From Lucifuga dentata (Eukaryota; Chordata; Actinopteri; Ophidiiformes; Bythitidae), in assembly GCA_014773175.1 (NCBI GenBank), contig VXCM01001325.1:109360-173359 (forward strand): a stretch of DNA of 64,000 nucleotides, written 5' to 3'. The position numbers were made by a program, and so were the translations under genes. Of the stretch, positions 22,997 through 34,800 are shown one piece after another (the stretch's first letter is position 1; each line of letters starts with the position of its first letter). The notes under the pieces are model-generated. The model searched no databases and was not told the DNA's origin. It was given only the letters and a program-made list of their open reading frames with translations.

Positions 22997-25690
22997 TGAG
23001 CATTGTCTCACTGTTTCACATTAATGTCAGTTAGGTCAGAAGGTCAGAACCTGAAATCCCAGAATTCTATTAACACTCTGAACATAAAACTCAACACAGA
23101 TCTGAAACACGAATCTCCAGAATCCAAAACAGGTTCTGGTTCACCAGAAGTCCAAGCTGGTCCTACTGCACCTACACATTAGTCCTGCACTAGCGATCAC
23201 ACTTAGTCAACTTTAACTCTCCAAGCCATTTGTAATTAAACTTGATGAATTTTTGCAATATTAAATGTAATCGTTTAGAGATATTAAATGTGATAGTGAT
23301 AGTTTCTAACAGAAAATCATGTGACGGATGTAATGACCTGCCCACAGCCAGGAGGCCAACCAATCACAGCGCATTAAGCACTACTGCCCACAACTGTTGA
23401 TCTATTGTGATCCCTTAACCTTATATGGTAACTTAATAGCATGTGATCATAATATGTTCCTGTAAGTCTAATGTGCACATGCTGGTCAGCACATGTGCAT
23501 GTATGTGTGATTCATGTGTGCATGTATGTGTGTATTCATGTGTGTATGCATGTGTGTAAGCATGTGTATGCTAATACGCACCATTATTTTACATCACTAT
23601 GCATAAATTTACCTAAGTTATATTTTAATATACTACTAAATATAAGTTCACTTATATTGATAATATTATATTAATATTATATTATATTGATGTTCACTTT
23701 GCTCATTGGTTGATGTCTGCACATAAAATATCCCATATTAACGTACACTTTTGGGTGCTGGGAGGGTGTAATTCTCCGCCCACATATATGAGCCCTCCTA
23801 TAAAGAAACACTCAGAGACGTCCAGCTCACACAGCATCCCCTGTGGACAAACTGTCTGTGTCTCTGATTAATCAGACGTCTCCTGTTCCTCAGATGAATT
23901 TTGTCCCTTTGGGACTCGATCCTGGAGCATCTCTCAGTCCGTGGGGTGAAAAATGAAAGATGAGCCTGCTTAGATAAAGACGGATGGTCTGGCACGTCTT
24001 CACTGATGACATCTCTGCTGCAGAACCACAGTCCAATGAGAACACTCCCTCAACATGACAGGCGTGACTGAGGCCGCCACCGCTGCCGCATCATCACAAC
24101 TTGACTGCCAATGATATTTACTGTGAAATAACGAACAGCTTTAAACTGTTAGACAGGAGTATGTTTATGGGATTTAACTGAGAGTAATACGTATGTGTGT
24201 GTGTGTGTGTGTGTGTGTGTAGTCAGTGTCTCATGTGAATCTATTGACACATTAAATGTGGCACACATACACACAGACACACACACATACACACATTAAA
24301 AGTCGCTAGACGTTTTATTGTATCATTTTTGTTTAATGACACAACAATTTATTTGAAATTTGATTTGAACAATTTAATGTGAAAACCCTTAAAGTCTCCA
24401 TCAGTGATGTTTTAGTTGGAGATGAATTAATGAATTGATGTTGTGGCTCAAAGGCTCTTAGTCAGACACAGAAACACAACACGAGCTTATAAACAGAGAC
24501 GCTCATACAGAGCTAAAGAAAAGAACCATATCTCAACATGTCAGTTTAACAGGAAAGATGCTTTACACTCTCCATCTGTAAAGCTGCAGAGGACACACAC
24601 CTTCTTTTAAAATCTCGACTTGAACATGCATCATTTTTCACCACACAAGGCTCACTTTATTCTGAATCACGCCAGAAAGCAGAACCACTGAAGTTAAATG
24701 TGTCACGCGGCTGAAGGTCTAACTGGTAACGAGTCTCAGCATCACGTTTATTCAAATAATCAGAGAAGTAAAGTCAGACATGCTTGTTTTCTGTCTAAGA
24801 GTTTTCAGCATTACAGAGATCATTTCATCATTTCATTCCCTGACTCTTGTTCCTCGTCTGACAGTCATATGCACGGGCAGTGGCCATAATGCTCTTGCAG
24901 ATTTGAACTGAATATAAGATGTTCTCTTCCTCTTCTTGTCTTTCCTCTCTCTTTTTATTTATTAAGCATTTCCTGCAGTAATAGAATGATTCATTCTTCA
25001 TAGAGTCACAGCAAAAAATATATCTTCAAACCCTCGTAAATACATTTCATGAAGTTTAGTGAAAACTACTAAACCACTTTATGGTTTAAATACCATCGTA
25101 GTGGAAGTTTTGTCTCCATCATAAACCAGCTCATCACTGCAGGAAACAAGATCCATCAGCTGGTCAGGAGAGCAAACTGGAGGAAAAGCAGCTTTTTAAG
25201 TGAACTTAGTCTCCAAAGTTCACTTAAAACAGACACACACACACACACACACAACTCACCCAACTAAAAATGTCCCTGTCATTGTTAAAACTAATCCTTT
25301 GCTCCTGAATGAAATAAGATAACACTTTATTGTCCATTTCCATGGAAATTTGTTTGCATAACATGCCCAGCAATCAATGCAAAAAAAAAAAAAAAACCAA
25401 ACAAAAAAAACTACTTAATAATTCATCAGTTTTTGCACCACAGCTCCGCTCCAAGATACTGTTGGAATATTACAGGAATATAACAGGAATATTACAGGAT
25501 TTTGTCTTGTTTTCGGTTCATTATTTGAATCTGAATGTAGCTGGGAAACTTTTTAAGTTCAGAGTGTGATTTAATTTCATTTGAAGAATGTCTGCAGGAG
25601 CTGAACACTGACAATGAATTTATTCTGAAAATAATAAGCCTGCTTGAATGAAAAAGTCTCTGATGTCATTTGTCTTTACAAACATTTGGC
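22997..25690. other. Intergenic with GT-rich tracts
   Basis: No gene found. ATGTGTGT-rich degenerate repeat at 23480-23575; GT run 24193-24220; CA-rich 24262-24297; CA run 25230-25252. A hairpin with 14-bp arms lies at 25194-25229. 25312-25345 (ACACTTTATTGTCCATTTCC) resembles the 3' tail of a fish retroposon. Confidence 0.5.
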
Positions 25691-25870
25691 AGCAAACTGA
25701 AAGAGAATGAAAGCATGGCTGACTGACTCCTCTGACAGATGTGTGGCATTATTTTAATAGAAGAAATTCAGAGGCGGTCGGTCATGTTATGAATGAGGAA
25801 ATTAGTTCTAAAACCATTTATTTGAAAGAATTCTGATGGCGTCATTACAGAGACAGAAGCAGTAAGGAAA
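25691..25870. promoter_or_regulatory. Weak candidate non-coding element
   Basis: Non-repetitive sequence with GGCATTATTTTAATAGAAG and AAATTAGTTCTAAAACC. No reading frame. Proposed on texture only. Confidence 0.2.
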
Positions 25871-25974
25871 CTTCATGTGTACTTTGCTTTGGTTTGTTAG
25901 TTTGTCAGAAGTCAAACGATTGATGACAGCAGAGAAATACACTCATACACTCAGTCTGACAGCTTTTTACTGCA

Positions 25975-26090
25975 TTTCTCTTTCATTTGCCACATTAAAA
26001 AGCTGCACTGTTAAAACAAACAAACAAAAAGGACTAATAGACAGGACAATAAGTTTGGCTTGAATTTGGACATTTCTGTTTCATACAGCA
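25975..26090 (+). repeat. Interspersed repeat, copy 2
   Basis: Shares TTTCATTTGCCAC, AAGCTGCACTGT, GACAGGA and GGACATTTCTG in order with the copies at 15591 and 29335. Confidence 0.5.
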
Positions 26091-26249
26091 ATAGTTTTCT
26101 GTGTATTAGTGATAGAAACACACTGTGAAGCTTATGGTTATGTTGTTGTAGGAGATATAGTATGAGATAAACTGAAGGATTAGTTTAGTATGAGTATAAT
26201 TGAATAAAGTTTTATAGGCCAGTAGACAAAATTCTGAACAATAATGGCA

Positions 26250-26320
26250 AGATTCAATACAATAATACTTTATTGCCTTGTCACCTCACAGTCGATAGGA
26301 ATGTGTCTCAGTGTGTTCAT
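26250..26320. repeat. Retroposon tail-like fragment
   Basis: AATACTTTATTGCCTTGTCACC resembles the ACTTTATT-start tails left by 5'-truncated fish LINEs and SINEs. Similar stubs are at about 25315 and 59945. Confidence 0.35.
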
Positions 26321-27228
26321 AATGAATAAACAGACATACAACAGTCACTTATTGAACATATATATCTGATAAAACTAAGAGGTGAGTTGTGAGACTCATT
26401 AAATGATAATTAGCAATAAATAACAGCTAAAAACTACAAACTTCAGTCAGAGCAAAACTACATTTAACATAAAGTTGAATCATAACAGTTTTAACAATTA
26501 AAAATAAGGTCCTGAGAATCATTTACAACATGAATTGCAGACATAGATGTGCTGAATCTTGTCATCTTTGAGTGGAGAGATTTGAGCCTTTTTCCCGAAG
26601 GGAGAAATGTGAACAGAAAGTTAGCAGGACGCGACACGTCTTCTAAGATTTTTAAGTCCAGTTTTTTTCAGACGTGACCCATGAATTTCTTTATGAGCAG
26701 GAAGTTTAATGCCAATGATTCTTGAGGCTTTGAGCACAATTCTCTCTCTTTTCCTACCTGGGTTGTGATGTTATTGAACCACACTATTATAGTCACACAC
26801 ACGCATGCACACACACACACATATTATATATATATTCTGTCAGCGCAGTGAGATTATTCCAACCTGCTTCTATTAAAAAAAAAATCAACCTGTTTCAGGG
26901 AAATTTCTAGAAATGAATCAGGATCTGAAAGCAAGACAGAATAAGGATTCAATCAAAAATGGATCACATGATCATAACGCTTTAGATTCAAGATTTTTTC
27001 AATTCTCAACCTTTTCGCAGAAGATTTTATAGAACACTTTCTTCAGATGATTCCAGAAAATGTTTTGAATTGAAGAAGAAAGTACAGACATTTCTAGAAT
27101 GAAGGCTGGAAGATTTTAAAATGTAACGTAAAATTCAAAAATGAACTTTATTTTTCACAGTGAAGACAAAATAAGAAAACAGGAGGCATTGCTTATAGCA
27201 ACATAGGAGCATGGCAGAAGTGTGTGTT

Positions 27229-27277
<49 letters not shown>

Positions 27278-27428
27278 NAAAAAAAAAAAAAAAAACAGAA
27301 AAACAAAAAGAATTACAATGATCGAGCTTTTAAATTTCTCCCTCTTTAACAGACTCAGACATAATTAAATTTGTGACCTGACGACCTTGAAGAGTTTAAA
27401 CATAAAAACATGATGAATGGAAGGCACG

Positions 27429-27474
<46 letters not shown>

Positions 27475-28250
27475 AGAGAGAGAGACTTCCTGTCCTGAAT
27501 CAAACACGCAGTGTGCATCAAACTGCAGCGTTAACAAACCAGCACTGAGCAGGACCATGACCAAAAGCAACGCAACTGCTGCTAGAGTCTAACTTTACCT
27601 TTTTGTGTCAGTCTGCCCTCTGCAGGCCTGGAGGACGCCTACCTGTCCAGGTGTGTAGGACACACCTCTCCAGGCCGGCGGACAGAATCATGCATGGCTG
27701 AATGCGATGCAGCCGCTACCTTTTGCAGTTATTTTGTATTCAAGTGCAGCTTTTTATTTATTTTTGCCTCTAATATGAGGTCATCTTATTTCTGTGTTTG
27801 GACACTGATTGTTTTGCACAGTGAAGATCGTAAAGAATGCTCACCAAAGTGCACAAAATCACTACTACACTAAACGACATAAAGTCTTTCTCTCAGATTC
27901 AGGTGAACATTCAGGGTCCTGTGGAGAATCCAACCCGAACTGAATCAAGAAGCCAGAAAAGACACATGAACTAAATACTCCAAATAAACATTATTTTGCA
28001 TACTGCAAACAAAAAAATGAACCCACAAACCAAGTGATAAAACTGATAAAATAACAAATAAACAAACAACTACTAATAAACCAATCAACAAACAGACAAA
28101 CAAACCTGCAAACCAACAGTAAAAACAGAAGGCGTTTAGTGGAACTAATAGATCAGTTTCAGACCCAGAACCTCTCCATCCATAACTAGACTCTTTAAAG
28201 ACGACTGAAACCTCCTAAAGACCATCAGAACACCCTCGAGAACCTGTGGA
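26321..28250. other. Intergenic with CA/GT microsatellites
   Basis: No gene found. CA-rich tract near 26795; GT run 27231-27277 ending in an N and a poly-A run; CA/GA compound repeat 27429-27485. A GC-richer non-repetitive island at 27600-27740 contains CCAGGCCGGCGGAC and has no recognised product. Confidence 0.5.
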
Positions 28251-28254
28251 AACA

Positions 28255-28824
28255 TCTTTAAAGGACGATACTGGCCACTTTGCATGTTTGAGCCTCAATT
28301 TTCATACACGTAACTTTACTGACAATCATTTCCCAAAGCATTCTAATGTTTTTCCTACCTTCCAGACCACCATTGGTTTCAGTTCATTCTGGTACGCTAT
28401 TAAAATCAACTTGTTGATACTTGAAACGTTCTTGGGATGGGTGATGCACACCAACAACACAAGTATTCAGGGTTTTTTTTTTTTTCAAAGTTACGTAATT
28501 TTAATGTTTAAGCCCAATAAAAAGTGAGGAATCAATGTATGTCTCCTCCGGGGAATATAGTCCCAAAAGAAGATCTGCACTTATCAAAAAATTTTAATGA
28601 TCATGACTTCATAAGGCTGCATAACAATTAGCAGGTGAAACATCGATTTTTAAGGTGGGTGTATCGCTTGTATTTGATTTTGAAAGATCAAGAGATTTTG
28701 AAAAATATCAGGAAAGCTGAAATACGGTTTTATCCTTTGGGAAATGATTGTCAGTAACATAACGTGTATGAAAATTGAATATATTAGACTCAAACATGCA
28801 AAATGACTGGTATGGTCCTTTAAT
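28255..28824 (+). mobile_element. TTAA-flanked MITE family B, full-length copy
   Basis: About 570 bp with long inverted ends of roughly 80 bp. The left end reads AAGGACGATACTGGCCAC..GCATGTTTGAGCC..ATTTTCATACACGTAA..GACAATCATTTCCCAAAG and the right end repeats this inverted. TTAA is present at both borders, as expected for piggyBac-type insertions. It has no transposase. Other copies: 30675-31125 (5' truncated), 40933-41577 (inverted) and 45286-45437 (3' end only). It lies between two similar ~60-bp segments (GAAACCTCCTAAAGACCATC and its variant), so it appears to have landed in a short tandem repeat. Confidence 0.75.
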
Positions 28825-28999
28825 GGCTACTGAAACTTCCTAAGGACCATCAGAATGTCCAGAGAACCCGTGGAAACACCTCTAACACCTTAAACCACAC
28901 AGACCAGCTCTGGATTAGATCGTGTGATTTGTAACACGCATACAAACACCACATGGCTCATACGAATCATACGGCTTTGACAGTTTCTAAATCTCCAAA

Positions 29000-29175
29000 T
29001 TAAATCTGCAAACAAATAATTACTTGAGTCAATGAGGATAATTAATATGGTGAATCCTCAGAGGATGAATGTGCATAAGAATGAGCTTATTATCATACAG
29101 AGAGACGAGTCCTCCGATTAATCAGCTGATTAACCTCCTCACACTGACATGCAGATAAATACTCAACAATTAACC
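29000..29175. promoter_or_regulatory. Candidate conserved non-coding element
   Basis: Dense TAAT/ATTA cores in unique sequence (CAAATAATTACTTGAGTC, GATTAATCAGCTGATTAAC, TGATTATTAATTAGCC) without a frame. The texture is that of a homeodomain-rich developmental enhancer. Conservation is untested. Confidence 0.35.
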
Positions 29176-29334
29176 TGATTATTAATTAGCCACAGAAAAC
29201 ATCCATCAGCCTTCACACACGTTATGGTCATTTTTCACTCTGAGTCACGTTTCTATATATATATACTGTACGTTGTTCTGTTTGATACATTAGATCTGTT
29301 TTAACTCTACAGTCTAAAACTATTTTATCATTTT

Positions 29335-29545
29335 GCTTATCACTGAACTTTTTTTTCATTTGCCACCTAAAAATCTGCCCTGTAAAAAAAAAAAAAAAAA
29401 ATTGCTTACAAGACAGGATGACCAATTCTGGCTTTTGAAAATCTGGACATTTCTGTCAAACCTGTAAACAACAAACAGATTTTCATAGCTTGTTTGTTGT
29501 TTACAGGGTGAGTAAAGAAAAAATGGATCACACGATAGATTTTTC
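29335..29545 (+). repeat. Interspersed repeat copy 3, containing a hairpin
   Basis: Same block order as at 15591 (ATTTGCCACCTAAAA, GACAGGATGA, AATCTGGACATTTCTGTCAA, CCTGTAAACAA). In this copy CCTGTAAACAACAAACA (29461-29477) is followed after 13 bases by its exact complement (29491-29507). Confidence 0.55.
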
Positions 29546-30674
29546 TAGAATAAATGTGAATGTCTTGACATTCTCCTACAAACAACAATTAAGTTTTTAA
29601 ATTAATTTTTAACAAAAATGTTATCAAGTATAAAACAAAAAAGACAAGGACTTTCTAGAACCAGCTATTATTTTTGGATCATTTGTGTGACGTTAGAGTT
29701 AAACATGGGTTGCAGATTTTTTTAATGTCTATTATTTATGTATTTTTTATAATAATTTAGCATTATTAAACCTGACCAAGACAAATCAAGTGTTTCATTA
29801 AATTTGAAATATGAGCCTTGAGTTTCCTCCTTTAATTTCCTCCTTAATGCCGAGTCAAACAGAATGAGGAATAAAAACATGCAACAAATTTTATCAGTAT
29901 TTGATCTAGATGTGAAATTCCTGTGAATCATTTTAATTTTTGAAATTATTTTACTGAGATTTCTTTGTTGTTTCTAAATGTTTTTCACTGGATGAGTTTA
30001 ACTATCCATGTGTTAAATACATATTCTGACTTCAATTTAATATTAAACATAAAACCATTAAGATTTAACAACGTGACTTTGTCAGTATCGGAAAATGCCT
30101 GACAAATTTGGGACCTTAGAATGAATGAATGAAATAATAGTTTTAATAATAGTGATGACAATGATGATGATGATAATGAGGAGGAGGAGGAGGAGGAGGA
30201 GAAGAAAAATTTGGTGCCAATAGAAAACAGGATGTAGTTTTAGTCTTTGAAGTTCTGCTGCCATCTAGTGGATATTTTTTATTAAACCTGTTTGTTATAG
30301 TTTCTATAAGCCTTATACCCTGATAAGTTGATTATAACCCCCCAAAAAAAATCAAAACTAACAATGAAAAAGTACTTACATTTTTAATGTCTTCCATTTT
30401 AGTTTGATTTTGTTTTCTTTGTGCTGCTTTCGATGTACATCACTTTTGTTTTAATGTATAAAATGTCAGTCATCGTTGTCTGCTTCCAGTGTGACATCAC
30501 TACCAATGTGACGTCATCAGTAAAGATGGCTGCCCTCCAGTCCCACTCAGCACAAGTTCTGAAAGACTAAAGACAAACAATGCTTCAGCACCCTCTGGTG
30601 GCAGAAAGTTAATCTGCAAGGTGTGACTATACAATTTACAGAAAATGTACAGAAAATGTGAAAATATTACAATT
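29546..30674. other. Intergenic, with a GAT/GGA tract
   Basis: No gene found. A GATGAT run passes into (GGA)n at 30157-30203. Confidence 0.5.
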
Positions 30675-31125
30675 GTTTTTCCTACCTTCCAATCTGCCAT
30701 TGGTTTCAGTTAAATCCAGTACACTGTAAAAATCAACTTGTAGAGACTACACAACATGTATTAAATTTTTTTGTGGAAGTAATTTTAACTGGTCCAACAC
30801 AGACAAAAAAAAAAAAAAAATGNAAAAAAAAAAAAAAAAATGTATGTCTCCGCCAGGAAATATAGTCCCAGAAGACGGCTTTACTGAGAAATGAAAATGA
30901 CCTTGCCTTCTACATTTGGACGTACGTGCTAGCGAATGAAACACTGAATTTTAAGGTTTGTATCATCTGAATATTTGGTTCTGAAAGATTAGGGGATTTG
31001 GGAAAAAAAAAATAACAGGAAAAATAAAATACAATTTTATGTTTTGGAAAATGGTTGTCAGTAACATAACATGTATACGGGTTGTATTTATTGAGCTTAA
31101 ACATGAAAAATCACCAGTATAGCTC
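30675..31125 (+). mobile_element. MITE family B, 5'-truncated copy
   Basis: Shares the internal TTTTTCCTACCTTCC...CCATTGGTTTCAGTT and AAAATCAACTTGTAGA blocks and the right inverted end (GTCAGTAACATAACATGTAT...AACATGAAAAATCACCAGTAT) with the full copy at 28255. The left end is missing. An N at 30823 is flanked by A-runs. Confidence 0.65.
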
Positions 31126-31179
31126 TGAAACTGTTCTAAAAAATAAAACTAAAAACTGTCTGTGTGTTTAAATAAAGTT

Positions 31180-31185
31180 TTTATT
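31180..31185 (-). terminator. Polyadenylation signal of gtf2a2
   Basis: AATAAA on the minus strand, about 190 bases downstream of the gtf2a2 stop codon at 31372. It is the first canonical hexamer after the stop. Confidence 0.6.
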
Positions 31186-31261
31186 AAAGATGATCCAGTT
31201 GAATAATTACAGCAAACTGAAAAATATAAACTGAACAAAAAAAATTCCTACTACAGAGACT

Positions 31262-31263
31262 AA

Positions 31264-31314
<51 letters not shown>

Positions 31315-31316
31315 GC
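31262..31316. repeat. (CT)n-(CA)n microsatellite in the gtf2a2 3'UTR region
   Basis: A short CT run passes into a CA run between the gtf2a2 stop codon and its polyadenylation signal. Confidence 0.9.
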
Positions 31317-31371
31317 GACTGTGCTGTAATAAGTTATATTTACAGTCCAGGTCTGTGGCTCTGTGACATCA

Positions 31372-33931
31372 TCACTCTGCAGCACTGGAGCCTGAATCTA
31401 CAGAGAGAAGAAGCATTTTAAAAACATCTTCAACACGAAAAGCCACAAACAAAACACACAGATTTAAGAAAAAAAAAAAAAAAAANAAAAAAAAAAAAAA
31501 AACATCTGAAAATGACTAAGGTTGGTTTCACATGATAAGCTGTGAGCAGCGCGCTGAGCTGGGCGTTCCATTATTGTGTATTGGGAGATGATCGGCGACT
31601 CCTAACGTCGCGGCACGCCGCCTCGTGCGTCGCTCAGATTCTCTGCACTCAATGTTCAATCAAATTCAACTTTGACCTGTCTGCCGCTGACCTTTCCACA
31701 CACAACCAATGAGAGAACAGTTGTATGTTATATAAGCACAACAACAGAAGAGAAGCTCATAGTTTCCTGAGTTGTAACAGAACTTTAAAGTCGTATCAGA
31801 AAGGAGATTGCACGGTGAAGCGTCAGCAGGAAGAAAGAGCCGCCAGGTTTGTAAGCTGGTAAATAAGCATGTTGCTGCATGTTACCCAGGCCCTTCTCCA
31901 TGACGTGTTGCTATGTGTTTTGCTACATGTGTTCCACGCGTTGACCACGCTGCAGGGCATCACGAGTTTAGGCAGCGAGGAGAGCGGCGATGCGCAGATT
32001 GCTTTTCACGGCATAAATACAGGTTATCATGTGAAAGCGACCCAACAGTCTGCATCCAGTCTAGCGCCCCCATGAGGCTGCCGCGCTCTTTACGAAGACG
32101 AAAATACAATTATGGGATGGATGGATGTTCTATGCCAAAACAGAACAGAGGCCATGTTGTTACTAAATCCAAAGAGTTTAACCTGTGTACGGTGGCCATG
32201 TTAGGACATCTCAGACTGACCTCTACATAATGATAAGTATGGATTCATATGATTCTGTTGTTGGTGTACTTTGCAGGCTTTACAATGAATTTAGGAAATG
32301 TTACTTCAGTCATTTTCAGACTCAACATCAAAACTGATAAACATGGACTCACTCTTTCCATCACACGCCACAATCTTCACTTTGTCCACCTTCACCAGGT
32401 CTGTGACCTCCCGGAACTCCACGTCATTCAGGACAAATGTCCACACATTATCACAGAACCGGTACGTGTTCAGAGAACCCTGAGAAGAGACACAACACCA
32501 CAATAAGTAAAATGCTTAAATGTTTGAATGTTTAAATGAGTTAAAGTTAAAACAATCCTTCACATGAAAATATTACATTTTCTGCTGTCTTGTAGAACTG
32601 GAAACTTTATTCTCCACGTCACACTACGTCACCATCAAAGCATTTGCTGACTACCATATATACTTGAGTATAAGTAACCGTGTATAAGCCGACCCCCTGA
32701 TTTTGACCTGCAAATTTAGATTTTTAAAGAAACTCGTATATAAGCCCTGATGTTGTTCCATCAATTTATTTGTTCAGCAAATTACCTGTTTTTCTGGGTA
32801 TTATCATAGTATTCCTGTGATTTTCTGAAAANTTTATTTGTTCAGCAAATTACCTGTTTTTCTGGGTATTATCATAGTATTCCTGTGATTTTCTGAAAAT
32901 AATCCACTTACCGTGGATTATTTACTTCAGCAGTTTATTACCGTAACTGACATTAACTTTTCCAGACTTCCTTGTCTGAATCGCCAAACTGTTCATTCCA
33001 GTCCTGCTCATACGATGAAACCAGCCTCATACGATGCTCTTTTCCTCTTCTGACTCTGTCTAGTTTCCATTCTGTTGTATCTTATCTCAAGCTTCTTGCT
33101 AATAAAGCCCAAGACATGATGATGAATGAGATTGCCAAATAACGTTACCGTAATGGTATATGAAACAGCAGTTTTATAAGGTTGTCTCTGATTGGCCCAT
33201 TCTTTTGTCTTTGACCAATCACNGTATATGAAACAGCAGTTTTATAAGGTTGTCTCTGATTGGCCCATTCTTTTGTCTTTGACCAATCACATCAGCTCTT
33301 ACTGGCTGCTGCAAAATGTGCTGAATAAGATGTGTGGTCAGGAAATATCTCATTCTAAGGTATGATTTAAACTATTTCCCATGAGTAGTGGTAATGTGTA
33401 GTATTTCCACCCCTGGAAATTTCCTTCTCTGGGATCAAATTTAAATTTCTCGTGTATAAGCCGACTCCCTGATTTGCTTTGTGAAATTTGATAACAAACT
33501 CGGCTTATATTCGAGTATATATGGTAATTAATAAATGCAAAGGTGAGATGAATATGAATGTATATTCATGAAGCCCACCCCCCAAAACCTCCAGTGTTTA
33601 TCTTAACATCATTTCATGAAGGAATTACTGTGTCTTTGTTTAGTGTAACAGACACCAACGATCTCTCATTGATCTAAGACATAGTTATTATGTCTTAGAT
33701 CGGTGATGTGTTCAGTGTCATCTGTCATTTGCATTTTTACAACAAGTCTTTAATAGCCGAGACTGAAATCAAAGCCACTTTAGGGACCAGCTGTGTGAAG
33801 GCTCAGAGGTCAGGACTCACCCTGAAGTTGACTCTGTTCCGGACTCGGTTGGCGAGCGCTGTGTTGATGGCTTTATCAAACTGAAGGAGAACCTGAAGAG
33901 CAAGCTGAGGGGTGATCTGCTGAGTCTGAAA

Positions 33932-33978
<47 letters not shown>

Positions 33979-33992
33979 TAAAATAGGGNAAA

Positions 33993-34041
<49 letters not shown>

Positions 34042-34504
34042 TAAAATAGGGTATAAAAACATTTGTGCTCACTACAGGGAAAACGGTTGTTGTTTCTGTA
34101 CTGACACCCGGAGTTACCAAATAACTTAACAAATCTTAACAATAGTTTATAAACAATAATAGGACTGGTACCGAAGAAGAATTAATATTGATGTATTTAT
34201 TTGTTCTGAATGCAACCAACACAGATCAAAACATCAGGCCTGTTTATGTGTTAATGCTGCATTCATCTTAAGCAGTTTCTTCACAAACTCCACAGACAGA
34301 AGTTTCTGTTTCCTCTCGGTAAACCTGAGTTTCTCATTAAACCGGCGTTAGCTACGGTTAGAAGGCGAAGCGTGAACGGTCCTCGGTGTTCAGGCTGAGC
34401 TAAACTAAGCTAAACTAGCTAAGTTCCGCTACCTGAATGAGCTCGTCCAGACTCTCCTGCAGACTGTTACCCAGCGTGGTGTTCCGGTAAAGCTGGTACG
34501 CCAT
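31372..34504 (-). CDS. gtf2a2: Transcription initiation factor IIA subunit 2 (TFIIA gamma)
   Basis: Four coding exons on the minus strand: 34433-34504, 33821-33925, 32353-32479 and 31372-31397, with phases 0, 0 and 1. They encode 109 residues, the usual vertebrate length. The start [58 protein letters not shown] and [12 protein letters not shown] are the conserved four-helix and beta-barrel parts of TFIIA gamma. The tiny last exon adds NSGSSAAE, matching the family's Ser/Thr-rich acidic end. Without it the third exon would read into a false tail. The product pairs with TFIIA alpha/beta, binds TBP on promoter DNA and stabilises preinitiation complexes. Intron 2 holds a MITE with two N-joined duplications, and intron 1 holds a duplicated CA/GA repeat across the N at 33989. 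Coding exons are unaffected. Confidence 0.97.
31500..32200. other. Possible DNA-transposon sequence in gtf2a2 intron 3
   Basis: This part of the intron is GC-richer than its surroundings. It contains a promoter-like TTATATAAGC near 31720 and short plus-strand frames (31869-32230) with no recognised family. The texture resembles PIF/Harbinger-type fish elements, but no inverted ends were confirmed. Confidence 0.25.
32654..33526 (+). mobile_element. TA-flanked MITE family A, copy 3
   Basis: Best preserved copy. Flanking TA at both sides, inverted ends CCATATATACTTGAGTATAAG and CTTATATTCGAGTATATATGG, and the same internal blocks as the copies at 16165, 21628 and 47730. It contains two N-joined duplications (N at 32832 and 33223, each with a 67-bp repeated block), so its true length is about 135 bp shorter. 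It lies in gtf2a2 intron 2. Confidence 0.75.
33928..34046. repeat. CA-GA compound repeat duplicated across a single N
   Basis: The block AAAACACACAC..(GA)n..AAAAATAAAATAGGG occurs on both sides of the N at 33989, in gtf2a2 intron 1. Confidence 0.85.
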
Positions 34505-34687
34505 GACGAAAGACAACAAACACTACCAAACTAACTACAACGGGACAGAAGCTAACCTCTGTAAACCAGTTAAACACACACACGCACAGAACTACACACT
34601 GCAAACTACGGCAATAACGCAGAGAACTAACAGAACTAACTATTTCCCTCTTCAAACTGCGTAACAGAATAGGAAAGGTATCACTAG

Positions 34688-34800
34688 CTTCCTTCTTCTT
34701 CTTCTTCTTCTTCTTGATTTTTAACGGCGGTTGGCAACCAACTTTAGGTGCATTACCGCCACCTTCTGCTTTGGAGAGGGTACACGAGATTAAATCCTGT
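34688..34800 (-). repeat. Retroposon 3' tail with (GAA)n
   Basis: On the minus strand this reads GGTGGCGGTAATGCACCTAA, then GTTGGTTGCCAACCGCC and a (GAA)n tail. It is a common fish interspersed repeat with a microsatellite tail. It lies about 200 bp upstream of the gtf2a2 start codon. Confidence 0.55.

Noticed and set aside
31869..32230. Plus-strand frames in gtf2a2 intron 3 as a gene
   Set aside because: Short overlapping frames without splice support or family similarity; more likely transposon sequence.
32353..32506. Open extension of the third gtf2a2 exon past ACDGK to a different C-terminus
   Set aside because: A good donor (AAGA/GTGAGT) and a matching final exon at 31372-31397 restore the conserved 109-residue protein.
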